Assembly: GCA_963680875.1 (NCBI GenBank)
Contig: OY804586.1
Location: forward strand, 52,672,203-52,736,202
Length of the DNA: 64,000 nt
Source: Bathymodiolus brooksi
Lineage: Eukaryota; Mollusca; Bivalvia; Mytilida; Modiolidae
Direction of reading: 5' to 3'
Shown here piece after piece: positions 10,447 through 22,919 of the stretch. The translations under genes and the position numbers were made by a program. The notes below the pieces were generated by a model. The model made no database searches. It saw nothing but the letters and a program-made list of their open reading frames with translations, and was not told the origin of the DNA. The number at the start of each line of letters is the position of its first letter. Within the stretch, counting starts at the first letter, position 1.

Positions 10447-10571
10447 ACCCTATTACGGTTTTCACAGTTTTGCGGTTGTTGACTGCTTTTGTCTGTCTAT
10501 ATACTTATGAGTTTTGACTTTCCCTTTGTAAGATTGTTCGGAGTTCGGTAATTTTGTTATTACCCTTATTA
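10447..10571 (+). repeat. REP-E copy
   Basis: Starts cctattacggttttcacag and ends aattttgttattaccctta, very close to the copies at 6141 and 43964. Confidence 0.82.
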
Positions 10572-10871
10572 TATATCATATACATTTTTCCTAACAAAGT
10601 GACCATGATGTAGTTATTATATCATAGCAATTGTAGTCTATTATGTCAAAACGTTATATTTAGTGATCATTGAAAGTGACTTATGACGTCTAAATCTCCA
10701 CAAGAATAGATATAATTACACAAAAGAGTATAATGAATCAAATAAGAAGTGCGTTCTTTGTGAGATAGTCAAAGGGCAGTGTCGGCAAATGTTTATTTTT
10801 GCATTACAAGTTGGTAAGCTTTGCTCATTCAACTTAGATGATATAAATTTTGGTCCGTGGATTTGTCCTAT

Positions 10872-11060
10872 CTACTAAACACGTAAATATCAAATTTAGT
10901 GCAAGCGATGCATCTCTGGAATAACCTTCACCAGGTACAGTCAAAATGGAAAGATTAGAAAGCCAAATAATTCTAAGTTTTGGGAGCAAACAAACCAAAG
11001 GGCCTAAACAGGGTAGCCAAAATCGGCAAAGGTCATTTATGCCTGAGTGAGGAGAACTTT
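10872..11060 (+). repeat. REP-B copy
   Basis: gtaaatatcaaatttagtgc, ctctggaataaccttcacc, gggcctaaacagggtagcc, aaaatcggc: the full landmark series in order. Confidence 0.8.
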
Positions 11061-11892
11061 AGAGTAGGAGACTGAGGGGTAAAATGATATGTATAAGAAA
11101 ATCGGTGGTGAAATGATTAGCGTGCTCGCCTCGAGTGAAGTATATCGTGGGTTTGAATCACGGTCGAGTCAAATCAAACTAAAGACTCTAAAATTGCCAT
11201 TTGGCGCTTCTCCACTAAGACCGCAGCATTTAGAAGAAACAACAAAAGCTGTTCTTTAAACATCCAAATAGGTGTGCTGATCAAGTACCAAGCGGAATTT
11301 CATGGAAATGTAAATTGTACTCTTCATGATGTAGCTGAAAATTTACGTATGGCCTTAAACAGCAATCACCCGTCGACTACATGCAAATAAAAGCCAAGTT
11401 TCATTCACGTGATTGGATGAGCACACTTTCTAGGAGAATACATTTCAGAATATATAGATTGAAATGTATATACTAGTAATATATTAAGCGCTTGGACTCG
11501 ACTTTCTATGCGTATTTCCTACATGTACATGTATACTTCACTTTGGACCATTGCTACGTGTAGACCGAAGAAGTCTACGTATTTAATGATTACAAGAACC
11601 CTCCCATTAATAGAGAAACTGCTATTACGTGTGTTGCTAGTATTGCTTAGAATGCTATATTTATCATATCTGGGTAGCAAGATAAACAACAATCGTTTAA
11701 AGAACATTCATATTTCACAATGATAATGATCTAGAACTGTATTACTAAGAGTTTCGTAATAGCTTGAAAGACCTAGCGAAGTATTCTCGGCAATGTACAC
11801 GCCTACGGAAAAAAAATATACAACCAGCTACATCAATATAAATTTAAAACAAAAAGGAACAACCTAGATGTTGGCGAACCCTAGCTAAATGA
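11061..11892. other. Non-coding stretch
   Basis: Overlapping short frames on both strands at 11508-11723 show no family resemblance. No feature supported. Confidence 0.45.
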
Positions 11893-11951
11893 ATAAATGT
11901 TAGAGAATACCGAAGGGGAAAACATACAATGACAATTCAGAGAAACATACC
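11893..11951 (+). repeat. REP-D 5' fragment
   Basis: atgttagagaataccgaagg then caattcagagaaacatacc. Confidence 0.65.
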
Positions 11952-12692
11952 AAAATGGCGGAGGAGGGAATTTTGGCTTACCACTTGTTGTATTCTGCAA
12001 TGTAAATCTATTATATTACCCTCCCCCCATATTGAGATCAATCGTGACAATAGGAAGAAACAAAAGCGAAAAACATTATACTTCTACAGGTACTTGGAAC
12101 GTTAGATTTTCACAGCTACGAAATACCTGATATCATTATTGTTTTTTTAATGTTATCTGATGTTGCTTTTATTTTATATTTCACAGATATTGTCTTTCGA
12201 TATGTCTCTACTGGTTACTCTAATTGGAATTTTACATTTGTCCTTTGTATGAAGCGAACAATAGATTCACCACACATTTGTCTCTTGTTTCGTGATAGGT
12301 AAAACAAACTGTGCCACGCCCAAGAACGTATACTGATGCCGCTTTAATCAAGGAACGCAGTATTATAGCAATATAACAGCTTCTTCCCTCTGGGGTTCCA
12401 AACATCCGAAAGAGTGGTTTTGTAGTTTCACATATATATAATGATCACGTGATTTAACCCACAATCAATCAATTATATCAGGAAGAGTCTTTCTTGGTAG
12501 GTACATGTAAGAAATAGATTTGGTCCCGCCACAAATAACGTTTACTGTTATCTCACCAGACGATATTTGTTTGTTTGTTTCATCTTTTTTTGCGATATAT
12601 TGAAATCTGACAACCACCCGTATGCAGTCATGTCAGATGTCATATTTTCAACCGACCAATCATTGACGAGCCTCCCAAATCTTGAAGTATTA
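11952..12692. other. Non-coding stretch
   Basis: No supportable exon, RNA gene or repeat. Confidence 0.45.
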
Positions 12693-12846
12693 CAATAAGG
12701 GTAATAACAAAATTACCGAACTCCGAACAATCTTACAAAGGGAAAGTCAAAACTCATAAGTATATAAACAGACAAAATCAGTCAACAACCGAAAACTGTG
12801 AAAACCGTAATGACCCTGACTTGGTACAGGCATTTCTAAAGAAATT
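12693..12846 (-). repeat. REP-E copy
   Basis: Minus strand: atgcctgtaccaagtcaggg, then cattacggttttcacagttt and the usual end. The first motif is shared with REP-F. Confidence 0.82.
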
Positions 12847-13310
12847 GAGACATTAAATTGTACAGTATTGCCAATATAATGCGAAAGGTCTAATTTTATA
12901 CCATATGCTTGCATCTTAATATGAGGTTGAGAATCATGTACACGACGCGACACGACATGAACACTTTGTTACTTCGAAGTACCTGTTTAACTCGAATTCT
13001 ATTTGTGTTTTTTGCAATATAATGTGGCACCCCAAATTGCATCTCCTAAGACTACTTGACCTATTTTGAAATAATGAAATTACTAAATATGTAAAATTCA
13101 ACGATTTCAAAATATGTCTCCCAAATATTTTATGAAACATGGCTGTCAATGCAACGCTTAAATTTGGTTCAATCTGTATCTAAGAAACCAATTGACATAT
13201 AAAAGAAACCTAAAACTTACTTTTCCTACTAAAATATGTATATTACCACACAAGTTTGTGAAATAATACGGTTACAAATATATATATATATATGGTTTCC
13301 CAGACTTGAT
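12847..13310. other. Non-coding, with a worn copy of the 13.9-16.5 kb unit
   Basis: The piece near 13085-13200 (ttcaaaatatgtctccca, catggctgtcaatgcaacg) resembles 15305-15370, so a third, older copy of that repeat may begin here. A short (ta)n lies at 13278-13292. Confidence 0.4.
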
Positions 13311-13922
13311 TAAGAAGAGTTTGAAGATACCAAAGGGGTAATCAGAATACGTAAATCAAAGGACAGACAACACAATGGCCATAAGAAAAAGTACAAAAGG
13401 ACAAACAACGATCTACAAAACATACACATAAAACTAAAGATCGAGTAACACGAACATCACTAAAATCCGGGGGCGAACTCAAGTGCTCCGGAAGGGTGGA
13501 CAGTTCGTGCTCCACTAGTGGCACCCGTCGTGTTTATCTAGCTACAAACCCGGTGATAAGCTATGAATGAGGAAAGAACCAGGAAATATTTCTAACAAGT
13601 GGAACATATCCGTGGTTATTTGTGACGCAGATATTCCATAACGGTCAACCAAGTCATGGTGGCGACCGCAAACTTTCGAAGTGATGACTTCAATTTAAAC
13701 AATAGGAACCCTTGGTTCAGTAGCTTCCTTGTTAGATATTGCCAATACAAAAAATGGTTAGAGAAAATCACAGAGCCAACCAAGAAAGTACAATGCAGAT
13801 ACACTAGCAACATTGAACACACACAATAAACATGATGAAGACAAAAGATAAAAATAAACACAACGCAACACAGAAAACTTAACATATGAGCAATACGAAC
13901 CCCACCAAATAAAAGGGAGTGA
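13311..13922 (+). repeat. Longest REP-C copy, running into REP-D-like sequence
   Basis: Begins agaagagtttgaagatacc, passes gtggcacccgtcgtgttta, gtggaacatatccgtgg and ataacggtcaaccaagtc, then continues with ggttagagaaaatcacagag and gagcaatacgaaccccacc, a REP-D-type module. It shows the REP-C / REP-D order within one element. Confidence 0.75.
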
Positions 13923-13929
13923 ACCCAGA

Positions 13930-16480
13930 GTTAAAGTTTTAGTGCAAGGAGTATCTCAATGAAAATATAAGAGATATCTACCAGCTATGTAATATTAAGA
14001 TTAAATTCCATCTACCTTTTGACATCATGCTCAGTGAATGGTCTCGGTAGGCGACAATGTTATGTAGGAAAACCTGATTTGTCGCCTAACGATAGCTGAA
14101 CGTTTGAAGCGTTTTCTATAGTGTTATTATGAACATATGTATTTCACTATCAAACAAGATAAAATCGGACTGCTATCCACTGATGAAGAAAGAAGACGTG
14201 AGTATAGTTTAAACCAGCCACCTTTTTCTTTATTGAATTACATGTACCAAGCCAGGACAGTGGGCGGCCATTCATGTGTGTGTTAGACATATCGAGCTTA
14301 CCTCAGTTTCTACGATATTTCTATTAGAATTTGAAACTGTCCAGACATTGTGGCAGTTTTTGTTTTTCGTTTTATCAGCCTTACGCGTTTGTTTGTTTTT
14401 GTTGGTATTCCATGTTTGTTAATAACATTTTTGAAAAATAGAAAAAAAATACCATACTGCAAGAGCAATTCTAAAATCTACTTGCAAAATCATGGGAAGC
14501 AAAGACAAAATCTATATATTTAAATATCACTATATTGTAACCGTTCTAACGTAATCTACTCTCGTGCGTGTTGATAAATGGGGAAACAAAATAGAGAAAA
14601 AATACCACACTACAAGAGCAATTCTAAAATCTACTCGAAAAATCATAGGAAACAAAGACAAAATCTATATATTTAAATATTACTATATTGTAACAGTCCT
14701 AACGTAATCTACTTCCTGGTGTGTGTTTTAGAAACGTTGAAGATCACGACTATTGTATGATTAACACAACAGGAAAATCCTTTGATTTATAACTTCCTGG
14801 TTTAACTCTTAAAGGTTGTGTTGTTTTTGTTTGTCTGCTTAAACATGTTTCTTATTTGGAGAGTTTTTGTTTTTCAATTAAATGTGTAGCATTATAATGA
14901 ACATCACGTCACGATTTCCGTTTATAAAAAAAACATATTTCGTTTTTATTTCTTGAATCTCAGTTGTTTTATGCAGCGATGGTTCAATGTTAAACTTCAT
15001 GTTTGTCATAAAACATGATATTATTGTCGTGTTCAATATGATGTCGGTGCCAAGATGTTTGTATCCTGTCTGATAACATTGGGATTCTTTGTCTCTGTAT
15101 ATTCATTTCCACATATTGCCTTGTATCCCTTATTTTGCATTCTACGCGCACACATTTGTGAGGAAGTGCTTGAAGATTTAAGATTAAGATTTAGTGCCAT
15201 CTCTATCCCGACAACCACTTGATATATATATCTCAATGAACCTTACCAATAGCGTTTTCGATTGAAAATATTAAACGTTTAACCTAAGTTTGTGAATATA
15301 CATTTTTCAAATATGGCCTCCAAGATTTCAAGAACATGTCTGCTAATGGAACGTTAACGTTTTGGTGCAAGCAGTTTCTCATAAATCACTGGACTAATCT
15401 CAATGAAACTTGGAGATTACTTTATCCAGTATAAAATATGTTGGCTCAATCTCATGAACCTTTTAACATCAAACACAGTGAAAGTTCTCGGTTAGTATAA
15501 CTTGATTTGTTAGCTGTCGACCGCTAAACAGTTGGAATTTGTTTTAGTGATTGCTATTAATATATGTAGGTTACTATCAAATAGGATAAAACCGCGTTTC
15601 TACCTACTTATTCATTTGCATGTTGTATTGCTGCTGTTCCTTGTTTTTTTTAATAAAATTAAAAAAAATAATAATACCACACTACCAGAGCAGTTCAAAA
15701 AATCTACTTGAAACATCGCAAGAAACAGAAACAAAATTGATATATATAAATATCACTAAAATGTAACAGTCCTAACGTAATCTACTTCATGGTGTGAGTT
15801 TTTGAAACGTGTGAAAATCACGACTATTGGATGATTAACACAACAGGAAAATCCTTTGATTTCTAACTTCCTGGTTCAATTTTTAAAGGTTGTGATGTTT
15901 CTGTTTGTCTGTTTATTTGCTTATATATTTTTCTTATGAGGAAGTTTTTTTGTTTGTCAAATTATTTAGAGTTTCAGAAACATGTGAAAATCACGCCTAT
16001 TGAATGATTAACACGACAGGGAAATCTTTCTAACTTCCTGGTTCAACTCTTAAAGGTTGTTTTGTTTTTATCTGTCTGTTTGTTTGCTTATATAATTTTT
16101 TCATGGGGGAGTTTTTTATTGTCAATCTTTCACCTGCCTGGTGGGTTGTTGTTGATTGTTTATTTGTTTACTTATATAATTTTCCTATGGGGAGTTTTTT
16201 GTTAATCCATCACATGTATGTTGTGTTGTTTTTAGTTGTCTGTTTGATTGCTTATATATTTTTCTTATGGGGGATTTTTTTTTCTTATTCAATTTTATAT
16301 CTGGTAATATAATGAACGTCACGTCACGATTTCCGTTTTGAAATAAAGATTGTATTTCTTGAATCCCAGTTGTTTTATGGAAAGAATGTTCAATGTTCAC
16401 GTTAATATTTGTCATAGACATTATATTATTGTCGTGTTCAACACGATGTCCATGTCAAGATATTTGTATCAGATCTTTTT
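13930..16480. repeat. ~1.1-kb tandem segmental duplication
   Basis: 13930-15090 and 15355-16480 are collinear: gttttagtgcaag / gttttggtgcaagcag, the aaccgttctaacgtaatct region near 14545 and 15770, the gaaaatcctttgattt block (14770, 15850), tcacgtcacgatttccgttt (14907, 16320) and ttattgtcgtgttcaa (15021, 16427). Inside the first copy a segment of about 150 bp is itself doubled (14440 and 14590). Inside the second, an approximately 80-bp t-rich unit with cttatatattttt recurs three to four times (15915-16290). Confidence 0.75.
14205..14400 (+). repeat. REP-F copy
   Basis: accaagccaggacagtgg, atgtgtgtgttagacatatc, tgaaactgtccagacattg, lying inside the first copy of the segmental duplication and absent from the second, so it postdates the duplication or was lost. 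Confidence 0.65.
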
Positions 16481-16579
16481 CTATTTACCGTTTCCTTTAT
16501 TGAGTATACCACGCACATACATTTGTTAAGATCGCTTTGGGTTTTATATATAGAAACACGATATGCGTATGACATATAC

Positions 16580-16726
16580 TAAGGGTATGAAACTTCGGTT
16601 GCTTGCCCATGGTAGGTCGTTCTCTCCGGGTACTTCGACTTCTTCCACCACTAAAACTGGTCGCCATGGTATAGTGAAGCATTGCTGAAAGTGTCGCTAA
16701 GCACAATAAATCAATGATTCAATCAA
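16580..16726 (+). mobile_element. SINE-2, 5'-truncated
   Basis: cttgcccatggtaggtcg, then tctccgggtacttcgac, actggtcgccatggtatag, gctgaaagtgtcgctaagc and an (aatca) terminus. Confidence 0.85.
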
Positions 16727-16996
16727 TCGGTTTTATCTGAGTTCACCTCTGGTGCGTTGTGTGGTTCGTGCTTTCCAATCTGTAATAATCTATATAATAT
16801 TTTACCCTTTTGGCCTTACATTAGCCATTAAACCGTTTGTCTTTCTCATTAACACTTTGATATATTCAAGGTTTTTTAGATTTGCATATTGTTGTCTAGT
16901 TGTTTAAAAAAAGCCTTTTCTGTTGAAAAATGTTTTTGTTTTATTTTGTTAAACCTCGATTCCACCAATCATAAATAAAATATTAAAAGGACCGTC

Positions 16997-17440
16997 GTGA
17001 GCGTGGTGTGCTCGCATGGATGCTAGATTTATATCTGTCTATGCAATCAGCGGCTATTACCACTAACGTTGTGAGTTAAATTGCCCCCGACCTTGGAGAG
17101 GTGTATCACACAGGCAAAATAAAACTAACTAGTGATGCTGGTCGTCGATTATAAAGGCAAGTGTGATTTCAACTGTCAAGTGAACGCTTCTACTGATATG
17201 AGGGACAGGTAGATAGTTTATTCCGGGGGCTTCGTTTTTCTCCACCATCATAATGAAAAGGTATATCACATAGATATGTATCGAGTTCACCTTCCAACAG
17301 GCATAAATGAAACTAAAAAACCTTAGATATACTGGTCGTCAGTTGTAAGGGCAGGTGTGGTTTCAACTGCAAGGTGTACGCTTCTAGTGATAGGTAGGTA
17401 GGTCGTTTATTCCGGGTTCTTGGGTTTTCCCCACCATTAT
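16997..17440 (+). mobile_element. SINE-1 variant with duplicated body
   Basis: The head (gtggtgtgctcgcatggatg, then ccactaacgttgtgagtt) resembles SINE-1. The body of about 165 bp that follows is present twice (about 17097-17262 and 17268-17437), each with ctggtcgtc, gtgatttcaact / gtggtttcaactg and gtttattccggg. The usual 3' tail is not seen. Confidence 0.6.
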
Positions 17441-17992
17441 AAATTACAAAAGGTTCTAATAAAGTAATTTAAATGGGGTTAAGCAACCATAATTACACCT
17501 TCTTTTATATTATTATCTATTATTATACCTCACATAATAAAGAATCAATTCTATTGGTTAAAAGATAATCACATGACATAAAATAATCTGGATATTTTTG
17601 CTTCTAATTGCCGCCAACGGTGAATGACCTCAAGAATTACACACGTCCATTGAATAACCCTATTATTCAACGGTGAATAACCCTCGAAAATTACAACGTT
17701 CAGTGAATAACCCTAATGGAATAATACTTTAACAATTCAAATATTAAACAGTATGTTTCAACTGTTTGTTCGGTATAATAAAACAGTTACGGCCCTCTGA
17801 ATCGGTGAATACTTGGATATTCACCTCTTCCGGGGGCGTAATTGTATATTATTCATTTTGATGTTTTGTTTTTAAAATTTGCTTAATTTCTTATGAACCA
17901 CATCTCCACTTCTTATCAACACCTAATTTGCATATTATGTAATATACCAAAATGTAATTCATAACATATTTTGTAACTAGATTAACAAAACG
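17441..17992. other. Non-coding; local repeats of gaataaccct
   Basis: The motif gtgaataaccct recurs loosely between 17620 and 17720. No gene. Confidence 0.45.
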
Positions 17993-18366
17993 GGTGCCAC
18001 TAGTGGAGCAGGAACTGCTAACCCTTCCGGAACACCTGAGTTTACCCATATCTTTAGTGGGGTTCGTGTTAATTGATCTTTAGCTTTATATGTATGTTTT
18101 GTAGATCGTTGTTTGTTTGTTTGTACTTTTTCTTGTTGCCATTTTGATTACCTCCCTTTGGTATCTTCACTGGCCATTGTGTTGTCTGTTCTTCGATATA
18201 CGGATTCTGATTACCTCCCTTTGGTATCTTCAATGGCCATTGTGTTGTCTGTTCTTCGATATACGGATTCTGATTACCTCCCTTTGGTATCTTCAATGGC
18301 CATTGTGTTGTCTGTTCTTCGATATGCGGATTCTGATTACCCCTTTGATATCTTCAAACTCGTCTT
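17993..18366 (-). repeat. REP-C copy with internal minisatellite
   Basis: Minus-strand REP-C (its gtgccactagtggagcagg is at 17994-18013) whose 5' part is expanded into 63-bp tandem copies. Confidence 0.85.
18146..18350. repeat. 63-bp minisatellite, ~3.2 units
   Basis: Units at 18146-18208, 18209-18271 and 18272-18334 and a partial from 18335. Each runs gattacctccctttggtatc ... cggattct and corresponds to the first 60 bases of REP-C on the other strand. Frames on both strands stay open because 63 is divisible by three. Confidence 0.93.
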
Positions 18367-18930
18367 GCTGTCAACATTTTCAGAGAAAGTTATCAATCGA
18401 GAGTGAAAGTCATGGTGTTTAACGCCCTATTTGTTTTTCGTCCTCTCAAAGACCTTTAAATCATTAATTATATATCCTGTCTGATAGCTGAATAACAGAT
18501 ATATTAGGGGTTTAACCATTGTTTTTCTTTAATATGGAATCCAACTGTATTAAATATATTTGTGTCTTGGTTCTCGTTTTTCATATTGCTAAATTTTCCT
18601 TTGCGTACCTCTGACATTCGTTCTATAATGACGTCACATGTGTGTCACGTCATATTTCATGAATGGGGTGTCTCATGAAGGAAAATTATGTACTCAGTTT
18701 CTAATTCAACACAATTTCATATGTAGTAAATTTTATAAACTTTATAAATATAACATTAATATATCATATAACAAAACAACGGGCTTGTGAAACAATTTCA
18801 ATAATTTAAATGCTTACAACATGTAAACAAAACAATGGTGTGACTCCATGACGTCCAAAGTTTTCAAGGCTCAACGTTTTGTTAATTGTGATGTTCAGTA
18901 TGTTATGGTACAGCCGTGAAACATAGGAGT
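18367..18930. other. Non-coding stretch
   Basis: A 20-base SINE-tail-like scrap (catggtgtttaacgccc, 18411-18427) is the only recognisable piece. Confidence 0.4.
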
Positions 18931-19302
18931 TTATTATACTTCAGTATATTTTTTCAATAGAAAATCTAGTGTGATATTTTAACTAATAAACCCTAAATTC
19001 CTTGTTTTCTCTATTTCACCGGTCATCAATTTTACTGATGGACTGGGGGAACAGTACTATAGATCGCCAAAGCGCTTACGATATCGGTAAAATGACCATG
19101 ATCTAAAACGTGTACGTGACGTAAGTATGTATAAAATGGCCACCGCAGGTGTGCCCAGTGGAACCATTCTGGCTGTGCATTTACAGAAATATTCGCATTT
19201 ATCAAATCTCTTTTGCATCGAGTTTCAGTATAATAATACAATTAATGCCTGCACTTGCCGTGAATATCATAATTGTTCACCTTAAGTGTAGGCATTAATT
19301 GT
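18931..19302 (-). repeat. REP-K copy 1 (TIR-like ends)
   Basis: Reverse complement of 44458-44813. The ends are ttattatact (18931) and tcagtataataa (19225-19236). Next to it, 19238-19302 is a palindrome with arms acaattaatgcc / ggcattaattgt. A minus frame at 19241-19032 shares about 50 residues with copy 2, including NISVN and PEWFHWAH. Confidence 0.7.
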
Positions 19303-19683
19303 ATATTGCTGAATCGATCTGGTATTTGTGGGAAATTTTCTGTTGTAATATTTTTGTTTGTTCATACAGCCGTTTTGAGGATAAAAACAGCATTTAATTT
19401 GGTAAAAATACATTTATTATTCCGTATTATGCAATTGATTCAGTGAAGCGTAATTATTTCGATATTTGTCGTCCATGTTGTTATTGTATTTAAAAGACTG
19501 AAATATATATCCCGTATGCTGATATTCATGGTTAAAGAAATAATGAGAATTTATGTAACAAACTAAATCCGTAATATCAATATATATTATTTATGAAATA
19601 GTACTACGATAGTAAATAAAACATCCCATTAGGATAATGTTTATATTAACATGTCGCATTAGGGTAAACAACAATGCGAGGTA
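19303..19683. other. Non-coding stretch left of the RecQ element
   Basis: Nothing recognised. Confidence 0.4.
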
Positions 19684-19690
19684 TTGTTTG

Positions 19691-19758
19691 GTCGCTCGTG
19701 TAGTAGATCTAACAATACTCCGTTAAAGGTCGCGTCAGGGGTCAGGATGAATGCATTA
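19691..19758 (+). repeat. Left terminal inverted repeat
   Basis: Starts gtcgctcgtgtagtagatct, contains aacaatactccg and gtcgcgtcaggggtca, and ends gcatta. It differs from the right copy at about six positions. Confidence 0.85.
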
Positions 19759-19877
19759 TCTCAAATTTATATTTGCCAATCAGAAATAGAATCGACTTTG
19801 CAAAACAGCCAATCAGAGAACCGCTTTCTACGTGTCTTCGGTGTTTGTGTAAAAAAAAATGGCAGCCTCCATGCGAT

Positions 19878-21644
19878 ATGATTGACAGCGCTTCGACAGA
19901 TATTTTACCACTATTTGGCATCGATGAGTTGAAACATTAGCATAAAACAATTCTGGAATGTCTCAACGACAAAAAATATTGAATGGCAGTATTACCAACT
20001 GGTTTTGGAAAGTCACTGCCGTTTGGTAAATCGACAACTAACAAAAACAACGAATGACAAAGCGATTGTATGCAGTCCACTTCATCAAGTTCATGACTTA
20101 TAGCCTTGATGCAAGATCAAGTGGAGGGAATGTCGAAAATACCAGATATGAAAACAGCTTATGCAGGTTATTAATACATTATCATACCTTATTATTACCC
20201 ATTCACGATTTGAAAAAAGGGGGAGGGGCTGGGCTTGTCATTTTTATTTTGCAAGATGGTTTCAGTTTATACTTACCCTTTTAGGGCACATAATTCTTAA
20301 TAAAGACAAAGAAAAAAAATTGAAGTATGCAGAAAATAATTGTAGAAGACCATACATTAAATAGTACTTTTCAGGTCCATAGTCATAGAAAGAGATTTAC
20401 TTACTTTGTTGTACATTTCTTTTGTACATGTCATGTGTATTTCAACCAGAAAATACTTACGTTTTCCTATCCAAACAATATTAAATAAAAAAAACCCAGA
20501 ACCACATTAAAAGTGGAGTGAATATAGCAATGTACTCGAGTTTGAGATGAAAATGTGGATACATGTTCCACAGCATAAAGATACAATGTACACAACCCTT
20601 GACAGCAACAATTGTTGTCCATGTTACATTGTGTATATAAAATTAAATATGAAATATTCTGTCATTTACACAGAATAACATAAAATGTTTGCCAACTGCA
20701 AATAGTTGCACAAACTGTACATCAAGCAAGGATTTTTATACAACTGCAAAAATATTTGCATCCATAAGGTTACTTTTGCTTTATTTCTAATTTTCTACAT
20801 TCATTGTATTTTTTAGGGGCGAAGACATCGATGGCACGCATAAGACAGCATTCAGCAAGTGGTGTTCGTATTTTGGTGAACTGAGGTCAATTTGTCCATC
20901 TGCCACTCTTCTTGTATTGAGGCTTAGAAGTCTTGAAGAAACTGAATTTGAAATCAGCAGAAATAAGAGAAATAACACTGTCACTAAACATCAAGTTAAG
21001 AATTTCAAAAGTTTCTAATGAAGTAGAAATTGCAATGACATGGTTGATAAATACTCTAAATAACCTAAAGGAGAACTTTCCGAGGACTATTATATACTGT
21101 AATTCTATAACAGATGCATACATACATAACTTCTAGAATGTTCAGACGTCATGAATATGTTTCATTCAGAAAGTACAGCCCAATGCAAGGCTCTGATTGA
21201 AAGACATAAACAGTAAGATGGGGATTGTTATTACCACAAATGCACAAGGTATGAGCATTGTCAATTGTTATAGTATTGTTTTATATGGTTCCTACCCCAC
21301 ACAATGTTCTTGACCTTGCACAAGAAATTAGTAGAACAGAGAGAGATGGCAAGGACTATGTTACCATGGTCCTATACAACTCAAATAATCTACGAAAAGG
21401 TGAGCCTGAAGGAAAAGCTGTTGTGACTTCTACCGACTGCCGTAGGCTTGCAATGTTAAATGTATTCTTGAGAGAATCAGACCTTCAACAAGTACCAAAC
21501 AAGACCCACAAATTTTGTAACATATGTGCAAGCAAATGTAGTTGTGGTAATTGTTCTTCCTTACTGCTAGAAAATCTCTTCAGTTCAAACAAATTAGAAA
21601 TGGTCGATATTGAAGAAAGTTATTCTGATGTAACCGAGACATAG
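19878..21644 (+). pseudogene. RecQ-type DNA helicase, decayed
   Basis: RecQ helicases unwind DNA 3' to 5' using ATP. A frame from the ATG at 19878 gives FGIDELKH, an in-frame TAG, then ILECLND. After a frameshift comes motif I, VLPTGFGKSLPF (19989-20024). Motif Ia survives as MQDQVEGM (from 20109). A donor-like CAG|GTTATT at 20166 and acceptor tttttag at 20816 frame an intron-like gap; the piece that should carry the DEAH box (motif II) is not found. The next block has GEDIDGTHKTAFSKW and GELRSICP (20817 on), a degraded motif III, motif IV FPRTIIYCNS (near 21077), TTNAQGMSI for motif V (near 21233), QEISRTERDG for motif VI (near 21315), then the RecQ zinc region with CRR and a cluster CNICASKCSCGNC, stopping at 21642-21644. 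At least three frame changes and no motif II mean it cannot make a working enzyme. Family assignment is firm; whether the intron-like gap is real is not. Confidence 0.88.
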
Positions 21645-21744
21645 GATCTGTCAGACTACTAGGATGAAATCAACATGATGGACTAAGTGCTTTGAAAATT
21701 AGTTTTGTTTTTATTTAAATTATATTCTTATTTTATTTCTTTAA

Positions 21745-21800
21745 TTCTGATTGACTGGAGTATAGTGCTAACTTTAGCACTATTTCAGCTATGTCGTGGT
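21745..21800 (-). mobile_element. SINE/LINE tail scrap
   Basis: gctaactttagcactatttcag then ctatgtcgtggtc resembles the shared SINE tail in reverse, just after the helicase stop. Confidence 0.4.
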
Positions 21801-22032
21801 CTTTTTTTAATTCGACTTGATGAAGATAGTAAAATAATATTTGTTTGATATGTATTATCCTACATTTTCACAAGACACAAAACAACATATCAACATATAC
21901 TACTAATAGTAGAAAATACTAGAAATGAATTCACAGACCAAATTTTGCACACAAAAAAGATGGAACATGAAACATGTAGGTAAGACCGTACCAAATTGAT
22001 TTTTAGTACGTCAGATTTTCTGTTAAAAATAA

Positions 22033-22500
22033 TAGGACGAGTTTGAAGATACCAAAGGGGTAAATTGTAATCAGAATCCGTATATCAAAGACGAACAGAC
22101 AACACAATGGCCAAAATGAAAAGCACAAAAGGACACACAACGAAATACAAAACATAAACATAAAACTAAAGATTGAGTAACACGAACCCAACTAAAAATC
22201 GGGGGTGAACTCAGGTGCTCCGGAAGGGTAAGCAGTTCCTACTCAACTAGTGGCATCCGTCGTGCTAATCTAGTAACAAATCCGGTGATAAGTCATGAAT
22301 GAGGAAAGGACGGGAAGTGCTTACGACAAGTGGAACATATCCGTGGTCATTTGTGACACAGATATTCCATAACGGTCAACCAAGTCGTGGTGACAACCGT
22401 AACATTTTTGAAGTGATGATTTCAACTTTACCAAGAGGTAGCTTCCTTGTTAGCAACAACCCTCTATCAAGGAAATCCTGATGGGAACCACAAACTCTGG
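22033..22500 (+). repeat. REP-C copy inside the RecQ element
   Basis: gacgagtttgaagataccaa through gtgctccggaagggtaagc to aacggtcaaccaagtcgtgg and ggtagcttccttgttagc. Its presence shows the RecQ element was already in place when REP-C arrived. Confidence 0.85.
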
Positions 22501-22919
22501 AATATCTTATCAGAGCGAGCAAATTTTAGCTTTTTTTCTTCAAAACAACTGTTTAGTAAGTGATAATGGTGAGGAAAAGGTGTTTATTATTTTTTTTCTA
22601 TGAAATTTCTGATTTTCCAGAACCTAGTGAACAATTTTGTTTTAATCTAATTATTCAGTCCAATGAGATGTAAAATTGCAATAGTTAGAAGCAAAAAAAT
22701 GTATTTAACAAATTTTTCAACCTAAATTTTTAGGAACAGGCGTGTCTGAAGATCATAAATTGATTTTGTATGGCATAATCCATTATCAAGTTTGCCTTGT
22801 GTCCCATTCTTACAGACTTGTAATTGCGTAGTCATTCAAAATTTTGAAGTTGCATGTCTAGGCTAAGCCGAAACTCAAATGTAGAATTTTTTTATATCGG
22901 TATTGCAATAAATCTCTGC
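22501..22919. other. RecQ element interior, no gene seen
   Basis: Open frames are short. No helicase or transposase motif found on either strand. Confidence 0.4.

Noticed and set aside
18113..18422. Frames of about 100 codons over the 63-bp repeats
   Set aside because: Explained by the tandem period inside REP-C.
19684..19881. 65-codon forward frame in the left end of the RecQ element
   Set aside because: Its first half is the terminal inverted repeat, which is read in the same sense at the right end; no codon bias or homologue.
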